Assembly (NCBI GenBank): GCA_023397675.1
Contig: JAEWTV010000010.1
Coordinates: 116,434 to 180,433 of the forward strand
Direction: 5' to 3'
Source of the DNA: Bacillota bacterium
Lineage (GTDB): Bacteria > Bacillota > Clostridia > Acetivibrionales > JANLFN01
Length of the DNA: 64,000 bases
The notes under the pieces were generated by a model. The model made no database searches and was not told the DNA's origin. It saw only the letters and a list, made by a program, of their open reading frames with translations. This document shows positions 52,933 through 61,805 of the stretch, in pieces. Position 1 is the stretch's first letter. Each line of letters begins with the position of its first letter. The position numbers and the translations under genes were made by a program.

Positions 52933-54769
52933 CGGGATTATCCTCTCTATGTATAGGTAAAGTGAAAGTAAATACACTGCCCTCATCAAGTTTGCTCGTA
53001 CACCATATTTCTCCGCCATGGGCGTCAATTATCTCCTTGACTATGGCAAGCCCGAGACCGGTACCGCGTACTTCCCTGTCATAACCCTGAACCTGAACAA
53101 ATTTACCGAAAATCTTACTGACAAATTCCGGAGGGATTCCAATACCTGTATCGCTTACCGATACTTGAACCTTATCTTTTATAATACCTGCATAAACCGT
53201 AATGGAATCTCCCTTTTCAGTATATTTCAAGGCATTTGCTATAAGGTTGTTTATTACCCATGTTATTTTTTCAGGGTCAGCCTTAATTGCAGGTAAAACA
53301 TCAGTTATTTCATAAACCAGGTTTATTCCTTTTTCTTTTGACTGTTCAAAATATTGTTTTATAGATGCAACAATTATATTCTCCATTGAGCACTCACGAA
53401 TATTAAATATAGCTTTATCCGACTCAATTTTTGATAACTCCAGGAGTTCATGAACGAGAGTAGTTAGTTTTTCTTCATCCTCCCTGATGGTTTTAACTAC
53501 ATCATTCTGGGCTTCATTCAAACTACCCAGACTTCCTTCAAGCAGCATGCTTGTTCCCATAATAATTGAAGTCAAAGGTGTTTTGAATTCATGAGATACT
53601 GTAGCGACAAAATCTGTTTTCACTCTTTCGAGTTTCTTTAATTTTGTTACATCCTGAAATACAACAATAAGTCCCGTTACCGTTGATTCAGCATTCTTAA
53701 CGGTAGATACGACTACGTTAAAATAATCATCCTTAGTCTTTACATGCATTATTTTTTCCCTGTAATCTTCTTGCGAATCAAGCCCGCTGCTTATATGGTC
53801 AAATAGTTCATCATTACTTACAGCTTCAAGAAAGTGCTTGTTAATAACTGTCTCTTCACGTATGTCGAAGAAATCCTCAAAGGCATCATTAAGTAATACA
53901 ATCTTATAATTCTTATCCAGCACAATCAACGGATCAGAGATACTTTTAACTATTGCCAGTGACTTATTTTTTTCAGCCAGTAATGTTCCCATTGTGCTTT
54001 GTTCATATTGCTGCAAACGGTTTGTCATGTTGTTGAATTCAGTTGCAAGATGACCGATCTCATCTTTTGAGTTAATACTTATCTGCATGTTTAAAGCTCC
54101 AGCCCGTACCAATGTAATTGCCTTTGTCAAGGTATATATAGGCGTTAAAAATCTATTGGTAAAAAATCTTGATAGCAGGAAACCAATAATAACTGCCGAA
54201 ACAGAAAGTATAAGGACAAAATACATTGACTTGTCGGCATAATCAGTTGCTTTTTCCTTACTTTCAAACATGGCTTTTTCATTAAAAGATATGAGCTTTT
54301 TCATCTGCTCCTTCAGAAAAGAGAAGGTAGGCTCAATTGAATTATAGTAAGATTCTATGGACTTTTGAACTCCTGATATGTTTATTGTCTCCTGTAGTTC
54401 TGAAAAAGACTTCAGATATTTATTGTAATAATCATAGATACGGGAGACATATTCCCGCTCCCCTACTTCCGTAATGTTATTGGCTTCGATATTATACCAT
54501 TTCAAAAAAGCAGCAGAATTTTCATTGAATAATTGAATCCCTTTCTGCCTGTCTATATTTATATATGTAAGTATAGCACTATCCTGGAGTTCGATAGCTT
54601 CAAGCATATTTTCAACAGCATTGATACTTTTATAGTTATCGGTCATAAGTGCGTTTATTGTTCCGCTTATCTGATGAAGATTAATAACAGCCGCAGCTCC
54701 AACAATTGCAATCATCAAAACAAGTAAAAAGTATATGCTTGATATTTTACCCTTTAGTGTTTGAAACAT
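52910..54769 (-). CDS. Membrane sensor histidine kinase (HAMP, PAS)
   Basis: The protein has 619 residues: membrane helix (about 9-30), extracellular four-helix-bundle-like sensor (about 35-180), second membrane helix (about 182-203), HAMP (about 204-255), PAS (about 268-375), HisKA with His393 in SHEFKTP, and HATPase with Asn512 (N box), DTGIG and GTGLGL. ATG 54769 is used because GAGGTG lies 6 nt before it, while GTG 54778 is part of that site. The upstream sensor resembles MCP-type helical ligand domains. It overlaps the receiver-TPR gene, forming a two-component pair. Confidence 0.92.
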   Translation of the reverse strand: MFQTLKGKISSIYFLLVLMIAIVGAAAVINLHQISGTINALMTDNYKSINAVENMLEAIELQDSAILTYINIDRQKGIQLFNENSAAFLKWYNIEANNITEVGEREYVSRIYDYYNKYLKSFSELQETINISGVQKSIESYYNSIEPTFSFLKEQMKKLISFNEKAMFESKEKATDYADKSMYFVLILSVSAVIIGFLLSRFFTNRFLTPIYTLTKAITLVRAGALNMQISINSKDEIGHLATEFNNMTNRLQQYEQSTMGTLLAEKNKSLAIVKSISDPLIVLDKNYKIVLLNDAFEDFFDIREETVINKHFLEAVSNDELFDHISSGLDSQEDYREKIMHVKTKDDYFNVVVSTVKNAESTVTGLIVVFQDVTKLKKLERVKTDFVATVSHEFKTPLTSIIMGTSMLLEGSLGSLNEAQNDVVKTIREDEEKLTTLVHELLELSKIESDKAIFNIRECSMENIIVASIKQYFEQSKEKGINLVYEITDVLPAIKADPEKITWVINNLIANALKYTEKGDSITVYAGIIKDKVQVSVSDTGIGIPPEFVSKIFGKFVQVQGYDREVRGTGLGLAIVKEIIDAHGGEIWCTSKLDEGSVFTFTLPIHREDNPDEYNGGR

Positions 54770-55050
54770 ATTTTGCACCTCGTTATAAAGGTCATTTTTA
54801 CCTGAATTATATCATACTTGCTGTTTCTGTAATCAAAATTGTTTATGCTGATAGTAAAACAAAGAAATACCTTAGAAAACTATGTTTGGGCTACCTAAAT
54901 TTGAATAATCAATTTTAAATATACTGGCTTTCTTTATGCATGATTTTGAGTGAATTTTTAAAAAATAATAATTGAGAATATAATATTCTGAAAGTCTTTT
55001 TTTTAACAAAGTAGAATATTTAAGATTATATAGAGAATAAGGTGGACAAA

Positions 55051-56925
55051 TTGAGAAAAGGTATTAAACGTGTTCTAATCGGACGGCCTTTGAAAAATGA
55101 GGCCTTGGCGGATGAAAAGTATGGTGTTTTATGGGGTCTTCCCATTTTATCAAGTGATGCTATTTCTTCGGTTGCATACGCAGGCCAGGAAATACTTACC
55201 GTACTTGTACCAGTTATCGGTGGGTTAGCTTTTAAGCAGCTGACATATATCTCAGCCGCAATTGTAGGCCTGTTATTAATTCTTATGCTTTCCTACAGGC
55301 AGACAATTGATTGCTATCCTTCGGGTGGAGGAGCCTATATAGTTGCCAAAGACAATATTGGCGTACTTGCAGGTGTTACTGCAGGTGCTGCATTATCGGT
55401 TGACTATGTAATGACTGTTGCCGTAAGTATTTCTTCGGGCGTGGAACAGCTGGCAACAGCATTCCCGACAGTAAAACCATATTCTGTACCAATTGTTCTT
55501 TTTCTGATAATTCTTTTAATGATAGGAAACTTAAGAGGTATACGTGAATCATCTAAAATGTTTGGAATACCGGCTTACGCTTTTATGTTTGCCTTGGTAT
55601 CTATGATAATTGCAGGTTTCGTAAAACTTTTATCGACCAGCCCTGTTCCTGTAGATCTTCCGAAGCAAGTAGAACCCATAACCTTGTTCTTGATTTTGAA
55701 AGCATTTTCCAGCGGATGCACAGCACTTACCGGTGTAGAAGCGGTTAGCAATGCGGTTCCGAATTTTAAGGAGAGTTCAACTCATCATGCAAAGAAAGTT
55801 CTTCTTCTTCTGTCTATAGTGGTATTTGTCTTGTTTAGTGGAACCTCAATACTTGCAAACTTCTATCCTGTAGACCCGGCAAACGGTGCAGTGCTTGTAC
55901 AGGAAGCAAAAATTATTTTTTCAGGTGCCGGTATATTATCTTTGCCATATTTATTTATCGTAGCATGCCTTATAATTATACTTGTATTAGCAGCCAATAC
56001 AGCATTTTCCGGTTTTCCGATGCTTATTTCAATAGTAGCAAAAGATGGTTATGCCCCAAGGCAACTCAGTATGCGAGGTGACAGGCTAAGCTATTCAAAC
56101 GGAATACTTGTACTTTCTGTTGTAGCATCTATCATAGTAATTGTAGAAAGTGCTAAAGTAACTAACTTAATAGGGCTTTATGCCGTAGGTGTTTTTGTAT
56201 CCTTTACTCTTTCTCAGACCGGTATGTTTTTAAGATGGTTAAGGAATAAAGGTGAAAAGTGGATTCCAAAAGCGTTTATAAATGGTTTGGGTGCGATTGT
56301 TACAGGTTTATCGGCAATAATAATCGCTGTAGCTAAATTCAGTGAAGGATCATGGATAGTGGTTGTAGCCGTACCTATACTGGTATTTTTAATGCTAAAA
56401 ACCAAGAGACATTACAACGCCATATCAAAGCAGCTAAAGATTACGCCTGACGAGCTTTCTAAGGTTGATTTGGATACTGCAACTTATTCCAATAGGGTTA
56501 TTGTACCCTTGGATAGTGTAAACAGGGCAAGCGTGAGAGCACTAAGATTTGCAAAGACTATTTCGGATAATGTAGTTGCATTTCATGTTTCCACTAATGA
56601 GGAGAGCAGTAGAAAGATAAAGGACCAGTATGCAACCCTGAATACAAGTATACCTTTAATAGTTAAATATTCGCCTACCAAGACGATTCTGGATTCACTT
56701 GCGATATATATAGAATCAGTCGAATATGATTATAAAAGAGGAGATATGATAACAGTACTGCTTCCCCAATTTGTAACAAAAAAACGGTGGCATTCTCTAT
56801 TGCATAATCACTCAACTGCATTTATAAAGAGCAATCTTCTTAGGCATAAGCATATTGTTGTAATGACAATGCCGCTGCAGTTAAAAGATGATGATTTTGT
56901 CTTAAAAGTTAGTAAAGGCAGCTAA
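55051..56925 (+). CDS. kimA: KimA-like potassium importer (APC superfamily)
   Basis: The protein has 624 residues, twelve or more helices and a cytoplasmic C-terminal domain of about 150 residues. It resembles B. subtilis KimA (YdaO) over its length: IKRVLIGRPL, LSSDAISSVAYAG, YPSGGGAYIVAKDN, KAFSSGCTALTGVEA and LAANTAFSGFP. KimA is a high-affinity K+/H+ symporter inhibited by c-di-AMP. TTG 55051 is favoured: AAGGTGG stands 5 nt upstream and the alignment of the start fits KimA, whereas GTG 55042 has no site. No ydaO riboswitch is seen upstream, unlike in B. subtilis. A hairpin follows the stop. The substrate is inferred from homology only. Confidence 0.82.
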   Translation: MRKGIKRVLIGRPLKNEALADEKYGVLWGLPILSSDAISSVAYAGQEILTVLVPVIGGLAFKQLTYISAAIVGLLLILMLSYRQTIDCYPSGGGAYIVAKDNIGVLAGVTAGAALSVDYVMTVAVSISSGVEQLATAFPTVKPYSVPIVLFLIILLMIGNLRGIRESSKMFGIPAYAFMFALVSMIIAGFVKLLSTSPVPVDLPKQVEPITLFLILKAFSSGCTALTGVEAVSNAVPNFKESSTHHAKKVLLLLSIVVFVLFSGTSILANFYPVDPANGAVLVQEAKIIFSGAGILSLPYLFIVACLIIILVLAANTAFSGFPMLISIVAKDGYAPRQLSMRGDRLSYSNGILVLSVVASIIVIVESAKVTNLIGLYAVGVFVSFTLSQTGMFLRWLRNKGEKWIPKAFINGLGAIVTGLSAIIIAVAKFSEGSWIVVVAVPILVFLMLKTKRHYNAISKQLKITPDELSKVDLDTATYSNRVIVPLDSVNRASVRALRFAKTISDNVVAFHVSTNEESSRKIKDQYATLNTSIPLIVKYSPTKTILDSLAIYIESVEYDYKRGDMITVLLPQFVTKKRWHSLLHNHSTAFIKSNLLRHKHIVVMTMPLQLKDDDFVLKVSKGS

Positions 56926-56943
56926 ATAATTTATTAAAAATAA

Positions 56944-56982
56944 AATGAGGCAGAGTTAGCATGATTCTAACCTGCCTCATTA
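56944..56982. terminator. Bidirectional terminator between kimA and the phosphoesterase gene
   Basis: AATGAGGCAG with GTTAG, and CTAAC with CTGCCTCATT, form a long interrupted stem. The T tract is better on the minus strand (ttttattttt). Confidence 0.78.
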
Positions 56983-57009
56983 TTGTCCATATCAATTTTA
57001 ATATCCGTA

Positions 57010-58080
57010 CTACTGCCATTTATCCTGTTCAAACTGGTCAATAATCTTATTATCAATGTTATACACAGTAAGTTTAATCTTGTTTTCGTTTATATCCACA
57101 ATAATATAATGATATTCAGGTATAGGAGGGACATCCACGCCTTTTTTGCTTGTATATCCGGTATAATGAGGTGCGCCGAACCCGCCCGTTGTTATCTGGT
57201 ATATACTTTTTTGGAAAGTCAAATCCTTAGCGTCCGATTTTTCATTGAAGCTTGAATCAATATGTCTTTTGGAATAAAAATGTTCATGTCCGCAAAACGC
57301 CATAGGAGCAGCTGAAGTGTCGAATAACTTCCACAAACTGTTTCTCAACGTAAGGTTGGCATCCAGCGAGCTTCCCACATGATCTCCTGTAGGGTATGCA
57401 GGTTCATGAATAAAATAAAGGTTATGGGCCTTACCAGAGTCGATATTGTTCTTTACCCAGGTCTGCTGTATACTTGAAATTGTATGGACTTCTCCCGGGT
57501 GATCCGAATTAAGCATAAAAAACCTTGTGTTACCCTGATCAAAATAGTAAACCGTCCTGTTATAGCCTTCCATAAAACTTGCCTTAAACTCGGGAAAGAC
57601 TTCTGCAAAAGCTTTCTCCCCATCCGGGCCTGCAATAATCTCATGGTTTCCGATTCCCGGGTAGAAAAATTCAATTGGATAATAGGCAGTTATCAGCTTT
57701 TTGAAATATTCAAGCTGGGCTTTGGTTGTGCTGTAGGATTTACTGCCACTGCAGATATCCCCCGGCATTATAGCAAATTGTGGTTGTGGAGATACTGTTT
57801 TTATTTTTTCCATAATTCCTTTTACAACTGCCGAGTTTACCCCATTATCAGAGCCACGGCTATCTCCCATTACCACAAAACGCAGAGCCCCGGTTGGGGA
57901 GGTATTATTGAAAGAAGTAGAGGTAGTCACATTCTGAATAATCTGTCCAGTTGTCACTTGCTGTGTTGCAGACGTTTGACCGGTAGACTTGGTCTGTCTG
58001 TTGTTACTTCCGGTTTTGCCACAAGCAGCAAAACTCAATGCAAGTATCACTATAAGAATTAGGCTTAACCTTTTTTTCAC
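57010..58080 (-). CDS. Metallophosphoesterase lipoprotein
   Basis: The protein has 356 residues with a lipoprotein signal (lipobox SFAAC near 20) and a Thr/Gln-rich linker to about 65. The calcineurin-like domain shows GDSRGSDNG, PGDICSG, GIGNHE and FCGHEHFYSKRH, the usual dinuclear metal motifs. It is predicted to act outside the membrane on an unknown phosphoester. The start is GTG with GGAG 7 nt upstream. It is monocistronic and converges on kimA. Confidence 0.88.
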   Translation of the reverse strand: MKKRLSLILIVILALSFAACGKTGSNNRQTKSTGQTSATQQVTTGQIIQNVTTSTSFNNTSPTGALRFVVMGDSRGSDNGVNSAVVKGIMEKIKTVSPQPQFAIMPGDICSGSKSYSTTKAQLEYFKKLITAYYPIEFFYPGIGNHEIIAGPDGEKAFAEVFPEFKASFMEGYNRTVYYFDQGNTRFFMLNSDHPGEVHTISSIQQTWVKNNIDSGKAHNLYFIHEPAYPTGDHVGSSLDANLTLRNSLWKLFDTSAAPMAFCGHEHFYSKRHIDSSFNEKSDAKDLTFQKSIYQITTGGFGAPHYTGYTSKKGVDVPPIPEYHYIIVDINENKIKLTVYNIDNKIIDQFEQDKWQ

Positions 58081-58260
58081 AGTAAATCTCCTTTTAGGTA
58101 AAAATTATATTTTATAAAATTCCCCAAAAATTATTTTTTAATCAGTATAAAGATGGCTTGCCTCTTTCCAGACAAGAACAAAGGTGGCTTTGACACGTTT
58201 GTTTGTACATGTGCATTTCTGAAGCATGAAGAAAATTTGCACGTGCAATTAAATCGAAAG
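58081..58260. other. Intergenic region with a 12-bp palindrome
   Basis: Upstream of the phosphoesterase gene, the region holds TTGCACGTGCAA (58237-58248), a perfect 12-bp palindrome, with a related GTACATGTGC 30 nt earlier. It could be an operator. Otherwise nothing recognisable. Confidence 0.4.
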
Positions 58261-58368
58261 TTTTTTATTGTCTAGGAATTTTTCACATTAGCCATAGAAG
58301 CCTTAATTTTTTAAGCATTATAGAGACTTATTCAATCAAAAAAATATACATTCCTAGGCAATAAAAAA
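58261..58368. repeat. 19-bp near-perfect inverted repeat flanking about 70 bp
   Basis: TTTTTTATTGtCTAGGAAT (58261-58279) is repeated inverted at 58350-58368 with one mismatch. The 70 bp between are AT-rich and noncoding. The right arm also forms the T tract of the adjacent terminator. The whole could be a hairpin or a short MITE-like element. Confidence 0.6.
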
Positions 58369-58393
58369 GAACTGCCCTTATAAGACAGTTCAT
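58365..58393 (-). terminator. Terminator of the MBL-fold hydrolase gene
   Basis: On the minus strand GAACTGTC and GGCAGTTC form a stem with a 7-nt loop, followed by TTTTTTATT. Confidence 0.8.
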
Positions 58394-58400
58394 CTTGATA

Positions 58401-59237
58401 TTAAAACTCTAAAATAGTTCCGGTAGAGAAATAATGAACCGTGTCATTTGCTACTTCTTTCATAATCCTAAAAGCCGGTTTGCCAGTGCAATGTCCGGTA
58501 TAAATGTGTTGAACCCCCGCTTCATTTAATGTACGAACCATTTGCAATATCTCTTCCCTGGAGTAAGCACATGAAGCTGCACCCAATAACCCCATTAAGT
58601 GAAAACCACCTATAACCGCATATATATCAGAGTTAGGAAATGCCTCTTTCACTTCGTTTACGATATTACAGATTCCACCATGGGAACAACTATTAAGGAT
58701 AATGAGACCTTTTGTGCACTCAAAGACAAGACTTTGTTCGTGTGAAAAATCATCCGGCACAAAACCGTTTTGAGTCTTTTTATACATATGAGCTTTAGCA
58801 CCAATTTTCTCCAAATCCTTCGTTGAATGCGGCACAAGCCACACTCCTTCAGCTAGCTTGTATATTCCATCCACAGCTGAAAATCTGTCGTAATACTCCC
58901 TCATTATATTTTTAGGCATACCAACATATGTTTTGAAAGGACCGGCTTTTAAATAGAACGGCGTATCACCAATACCCCTTACATAGACCTTTGCTTTGTT
59001 GTTTACCGAAAAGAAGTCTGCATATCCTCCTGAATGATCAAAATGCTGGTGAGAAAGCACAGCAATGTCAACGTTGCTGATATCTATTCCTAATGTATTC
59101 GCATTCGTGAGGAAGCGGTTCGAGCTTCCCGTATCCAAAAGATATGAATTTCCATTGTATTTGATATGGACACATAGTCCGTGCTCTTTTTTATATCTTT
59201 CGTCTGATTCATTTTCAATCAGGGCCGTTACCTTCAT
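58401..59237 (-). CDS. MBL-fold metallohydrolase
   Basis: The protein has 278 residues with the metallo-beta-lactamase motif LSHQHFDHSGG (His63, His65, Asp67, His68) and further metal His in NSCSHGG and the late TGHCTG. It resembles the MBL proteins annotated with dihydropterin/ribofuranosylaminobenzene phosphate synthase names, which lack proven roles in clostridia. It is cytoplasmic with no signal peptide. The site before the ATG is GGGGGG about 11 nt upstream. Spacing to the CsoR gene is 56 nt, same strand. Confidence 0.85.
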   Translation of the reverse strand: MKVTALIENESDERYKKEHGLCVHIKYNGNSYLLDTGSSNRFLTNANTLGIDISNVDIAVLSHQHFDHSGGYADFFSVNNKAKVYVRGIGDTPFYLKAGPFKTYVGMPKNIMREYYDRFSAVDGIYKLAEGVWLVPHSTKDLEKIGAKAHMYKKTQNGFVPDDFSHEQSLVFECTKGLIILNSCSHGGICNIVNEVKEAFPNSDIYAVIGGFHLMGLLGAASCAYSREEILQMVRTLNEAGVQHIYTGHCTGKPAFRIMKEVANDTVHYFSTGTILEF

Positions 59238-59293
59238 ATATGAACTACCCCCCTAGACTTTCAATAATTTCGACTATCTTAAACACAAGATCT

Positions 59294-59575
59294 TTATTTT
59301 AAAAATTTGTCTATTGCTCCGCTTAAATCCTCAAGCACTTTTTTATCCCCAGTTTCAACTGCATCTACTACACAATGATTTATATGATCCTGCAAAATTA
59401 TTTTTCCAACATTATTTAAGGCAGACCTTACCGCCGATATCTGAATAAGAATCTCGCTACAGTCCCTGCCCTCCTCAAGCATTCTTTTTATTGATTCCAT
59501 ATGGCCTATAGCTCTGGACATTCTATCCAGTACTTTTTTTGTATCCTCATGCGGATGTGTATGCTTTTGATCCAT
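59294..59575 (-). CDS. csoR: CsoR-family copper-sensing repressor
   Basis: The protein has 93 residues, all-helical, of the DUF156/CsoR-RcnR family. The metal ligands expected for Cu(I) sensing are visible as Cys39, His64 and Cys68 (RDCSE, LQDHINHC). FrmR and RcnR lack the second Cys, so CsoR is preferred. ATG 59575 is chosen since GGAG lies 6 nt upstream; ATG 59578 is possible. The gene lies downstream of a P-type ATPase on the same strand, whose promoter has a CsoR-like palindrome. Confidence 0.85.
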   Translation of the reverse strand: MDQKHTHPHEDTKKVLDRMSRAIGHMESIKRMLEEGRDCSEILIQISAVRSALNNVGKIILQDHINHCVVDAVETGDKKVLEDLSGAIDKFLK

Positions 59576-59715
59576 CATTAGCTCCTTTTCAAGCAAAAGT
59601 TAATAACGATTCAGTAGAATAGGAACAATATTCCTTTTTCAACCTTAATCTTATCACATTTAACTCTATGAAACCAGACAACAGGTATCCAAGAGTTTGT
59701 TACAAACATAATCAA

Positions 59716-61602
59716 TTACCGGTTAAAGTACTTCCTGTCATAAAGTAAAGCCGCATTCAGAACTACCAATACCGAACCAGCATTATGAACAAGTGCACCT
59801 GTAATAGGTGTAAGTAGCCCCAATACCGAGAGCACAATAGCAACAGCATTTATTGCCATAGATGCGGAAATATTAAACTTAATTGTCTTGATGGTTGCAT
59901 TGGAAAGTCTTTTTATATAACTGATTTTTGTAATGTCATCTCCCATAAGTGCGATATCAGCAGCTTCAATTGCTATATCACTGCCCATTGTTCCCATTGC
60001 TATACCAACAGTGGCTGCCTTTAAAGCAGGAGCATCATTTACACCATCACCAACCATACAAATAAGTTGACCATTATTCTGCAATTCTGTTACAGCTTTT
60101 ACCTTACCCTCAGGCAACAGAGAGGCACGTACCTCGGTAATACCTATCTGATTAGCAATATGGCGTGCAGTCTTTTCATTATCACCAGTAAGTAAAACAG
60201 TTTTGGTAATACCATTTTCAGCAAGTTTTCCGATTACTTGTGATGAATCCTTTTTTAAGGTATCAGAAAGTGCAAGTATGCCAAGAACTGTATTTTCATC
60301 TGCTACGATAATAACTGCCTTACCTTGCTCCCTCAAATCAGCAATAATGGATTTTACATTATCATTTATAGTAATGCCGTTTTCTTGCTGAACAAGCTTT
60401 TCATTACCGCAAAAAACATGCCTGCCTTCAACAAATGCAGATACACCTTTACCGATAGCCATTAAAAAGTTATTTGTTTCTTTAAGTACAAGTTCCTTTC
60501 CCTTTGCAAAAGAAACAATAGCTTTACCAAGCGGGTGCTCTGAACGGTTTTCGGCTGAAGCAGCAAGCAGGAGGAGAGAATTATCATCCATATCGAAGGA
60601 TACTACATCAGATACAACCAGATTCCCATGTGTTAGCGTTCCTGTCTTATCAAAAGCTATTGTATTAATGCTTCCCATTCTTTCAAGCGCTTCACCGGAT
60701 TTAATCAAAACGCCGAACTTTGTAGCTTGACCTATTGCAGCAACAATCGAGGTAGGCGTTGCAAGTGCCAATGCACAAGGACAGAAAACCACAAGAACTG
60801 TTACTGCACGAACAATATCTTTTGTTACTATATAAGCTACAATTGCTATAAGACATGCAATAGGCACAAGCCAGGTTGCCCACTTATCAACTATTCTTTG
60901 CATTGGAGCTTTATTGTTTTCTGCTTCCTTTACCAACTGAATCATCTTTTGCAGCGATGAATCCTCAAATGCTTTTGTAACTTCTATATCAACAGAACCA
61001 AAATGATTGATTGTTCCGGTGAAAACACTGTCACCAGCTGCCTTATCAACCGGTAATGATTCACCGGTCATGATAGACTGATCGACAGAGGTTTGACCGA
61101 ATGTAATTATACCGTCAGCAGAAATAGTTTCACCTGGCAGTACTCTAATAACGTCACCCACCTGTAATTCTTTTGCATTAACTATTTCTTCTTTAACTCC
61201 ACCACCAGGCAATACTACAATGCGTCTGCCTGTATTCGGAACCAGTTTTAAAAGTGCCCCAATGCCTTTTTTTGTCCGTTCCACTGTCATGTCCTCAAGC
61301 CAGGCACCAATAGCCATTATAAATGCAACCTCACCTGCAGCAAATATCTCACCAATAGAAATACAGGCAACCATAGCAATTGTGATTAGCAGGGCTGAAC
61401 TGATAAAAAACTGTTTTATCACCCGTACAATGGCAAGATAAGCAAGTGGGAAGCCTGAAATAACAATAGAAAACCATGCAGGATCAATCGGGAAATTATA
61501 ATTTTTCAGCAGACCTATATGCTCAATAAGGCTGGCCGCTAAGAAAATGCCTGATATTATCAGCATTGGTACAGAATTAAGAAAATCATTTATTCTTTTC
61601 AT
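59716..61602 (-). CDS. P1B-type heavy-metal-transporting ATPase
   Basis: The protein has 628 residues and begins directly with membrane helices; the N-terminal HMA metal-binding domain is missing. Motifs are TGES, the transmembrane CPC (274-276), DKTGT (Asp318), a HP-type segment SEHPLGKA and the GDGVNDAP hinge. The last two helices carry a FNISASMAIN segment and HNAGS (His606, Asn607). They lack the Tyr-Asn and Met-Ser-Ser of Cu+ pumps and the Lys and Asp of Zn/Cd pumps. They resemble CtpC-like ATPases. Control by CsoR suggests copper, but the membrane site leaves the ion open. It heads the operon with csoR. Confidence 0.88.
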   Translation of the reverse strand: MKRINDFLNSVPMLIISGIFLAASLIEHIGLLKNYNFPIDPAWFSIVISGFPLAYLAIVRVIKQFFISSALLITIAMVACISIGEIFAAGEVAFIMAIGAWLEDMTVERTKKGIGALLKLVPNTGRRIVVLPGGGVKEEIVNAKELQVGDVIRVLPGETISADGIITFGQTSVDQSIMTGESLPVDKAAGDSVFTGTINHFGSVDIEVTKAFEDSSLQKMIQLVKEAENNKAPMQRIVDKWATWLVPIACLIAIVAYIVTKDIVRAVTVLVVFCPCALALATPTSIVAAIGQATKFGVLIKSGEALERMGSINTIAFDKTGTLTHGNLVVSDVVSFDMDDNSLLLLAASAENRSEHPLGKAIVSFAKGKELVLKETNNFLMAIGKGVSAFVEGRHVFCGNEKLVQQENGITINDNVKSIIADLREQGKAVIIVADENTVLGILALSDTLKKDSSQVIGKLAENGITKTVLLTGDNEKTARHIANQIGITEVRASLLPEGKVKAVTELQNNGQLICMVGDGVNDAPALKAATVGIAMGTMGSDIAIEAADIALMGDDITKISYIKRLSNATIKTIKFNISASMAINAVAIVLSVLGLLTPITGALVHNAGSVLVVLNAALLYDRKYFNR

Positions 61603-61671
61603 AGGAATCCCCCTGATTTATCATTTAATGAACTCTTTAAGAACCTACCTGTTTGTGTAGATGATTCTTAT

Positions 61672-61724
61672 ATCCCCCCATGGGGGTTATTAAAATTATA
61701 GTATTAACACATGGCTGTTGTCAA
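61672..61724 (-). promoter_or_regulatory. Sigma-A promoter with CsoR-type operator
   Basis: On the minus strand TTGACA (61724-61719) and TATAAT (61700-61695) have an 18-nt spacer. Just downstream lies a perfect palindrome CCCCCATGGGGG (61675-61686) with AT flanks, the pattern of CsoR operators (G/C run dyads). It would block initiation or early elongation of the ATPase-csoR operon. Confidence 0.75.
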
Positions 61725-61805
61725 TATGTACAAGTAACCATCTTATTCAGGTATACATAAAATGAATAAGGTTATAATTCAATAGTTTTTCCCGGAGGCA
61801 AGACA

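Noticed and set aside
57484..58062. 192-codon open frame on the plus strand
   Set aside because: It mirrors the metallophosphoesterase gene, whose motifs, lipobox and start site are convincing.
58261..58368. Insertion sequence
   Set aside because: There is no transposase frame and no visible target duplication; only a short inverted repeat is supported.
59294..59575. FrmR or RcnR regulator
   Set aside because: The Cys39-His64-Cys68 ligand set and the copper-type palindrome upstream fit CsoR better.
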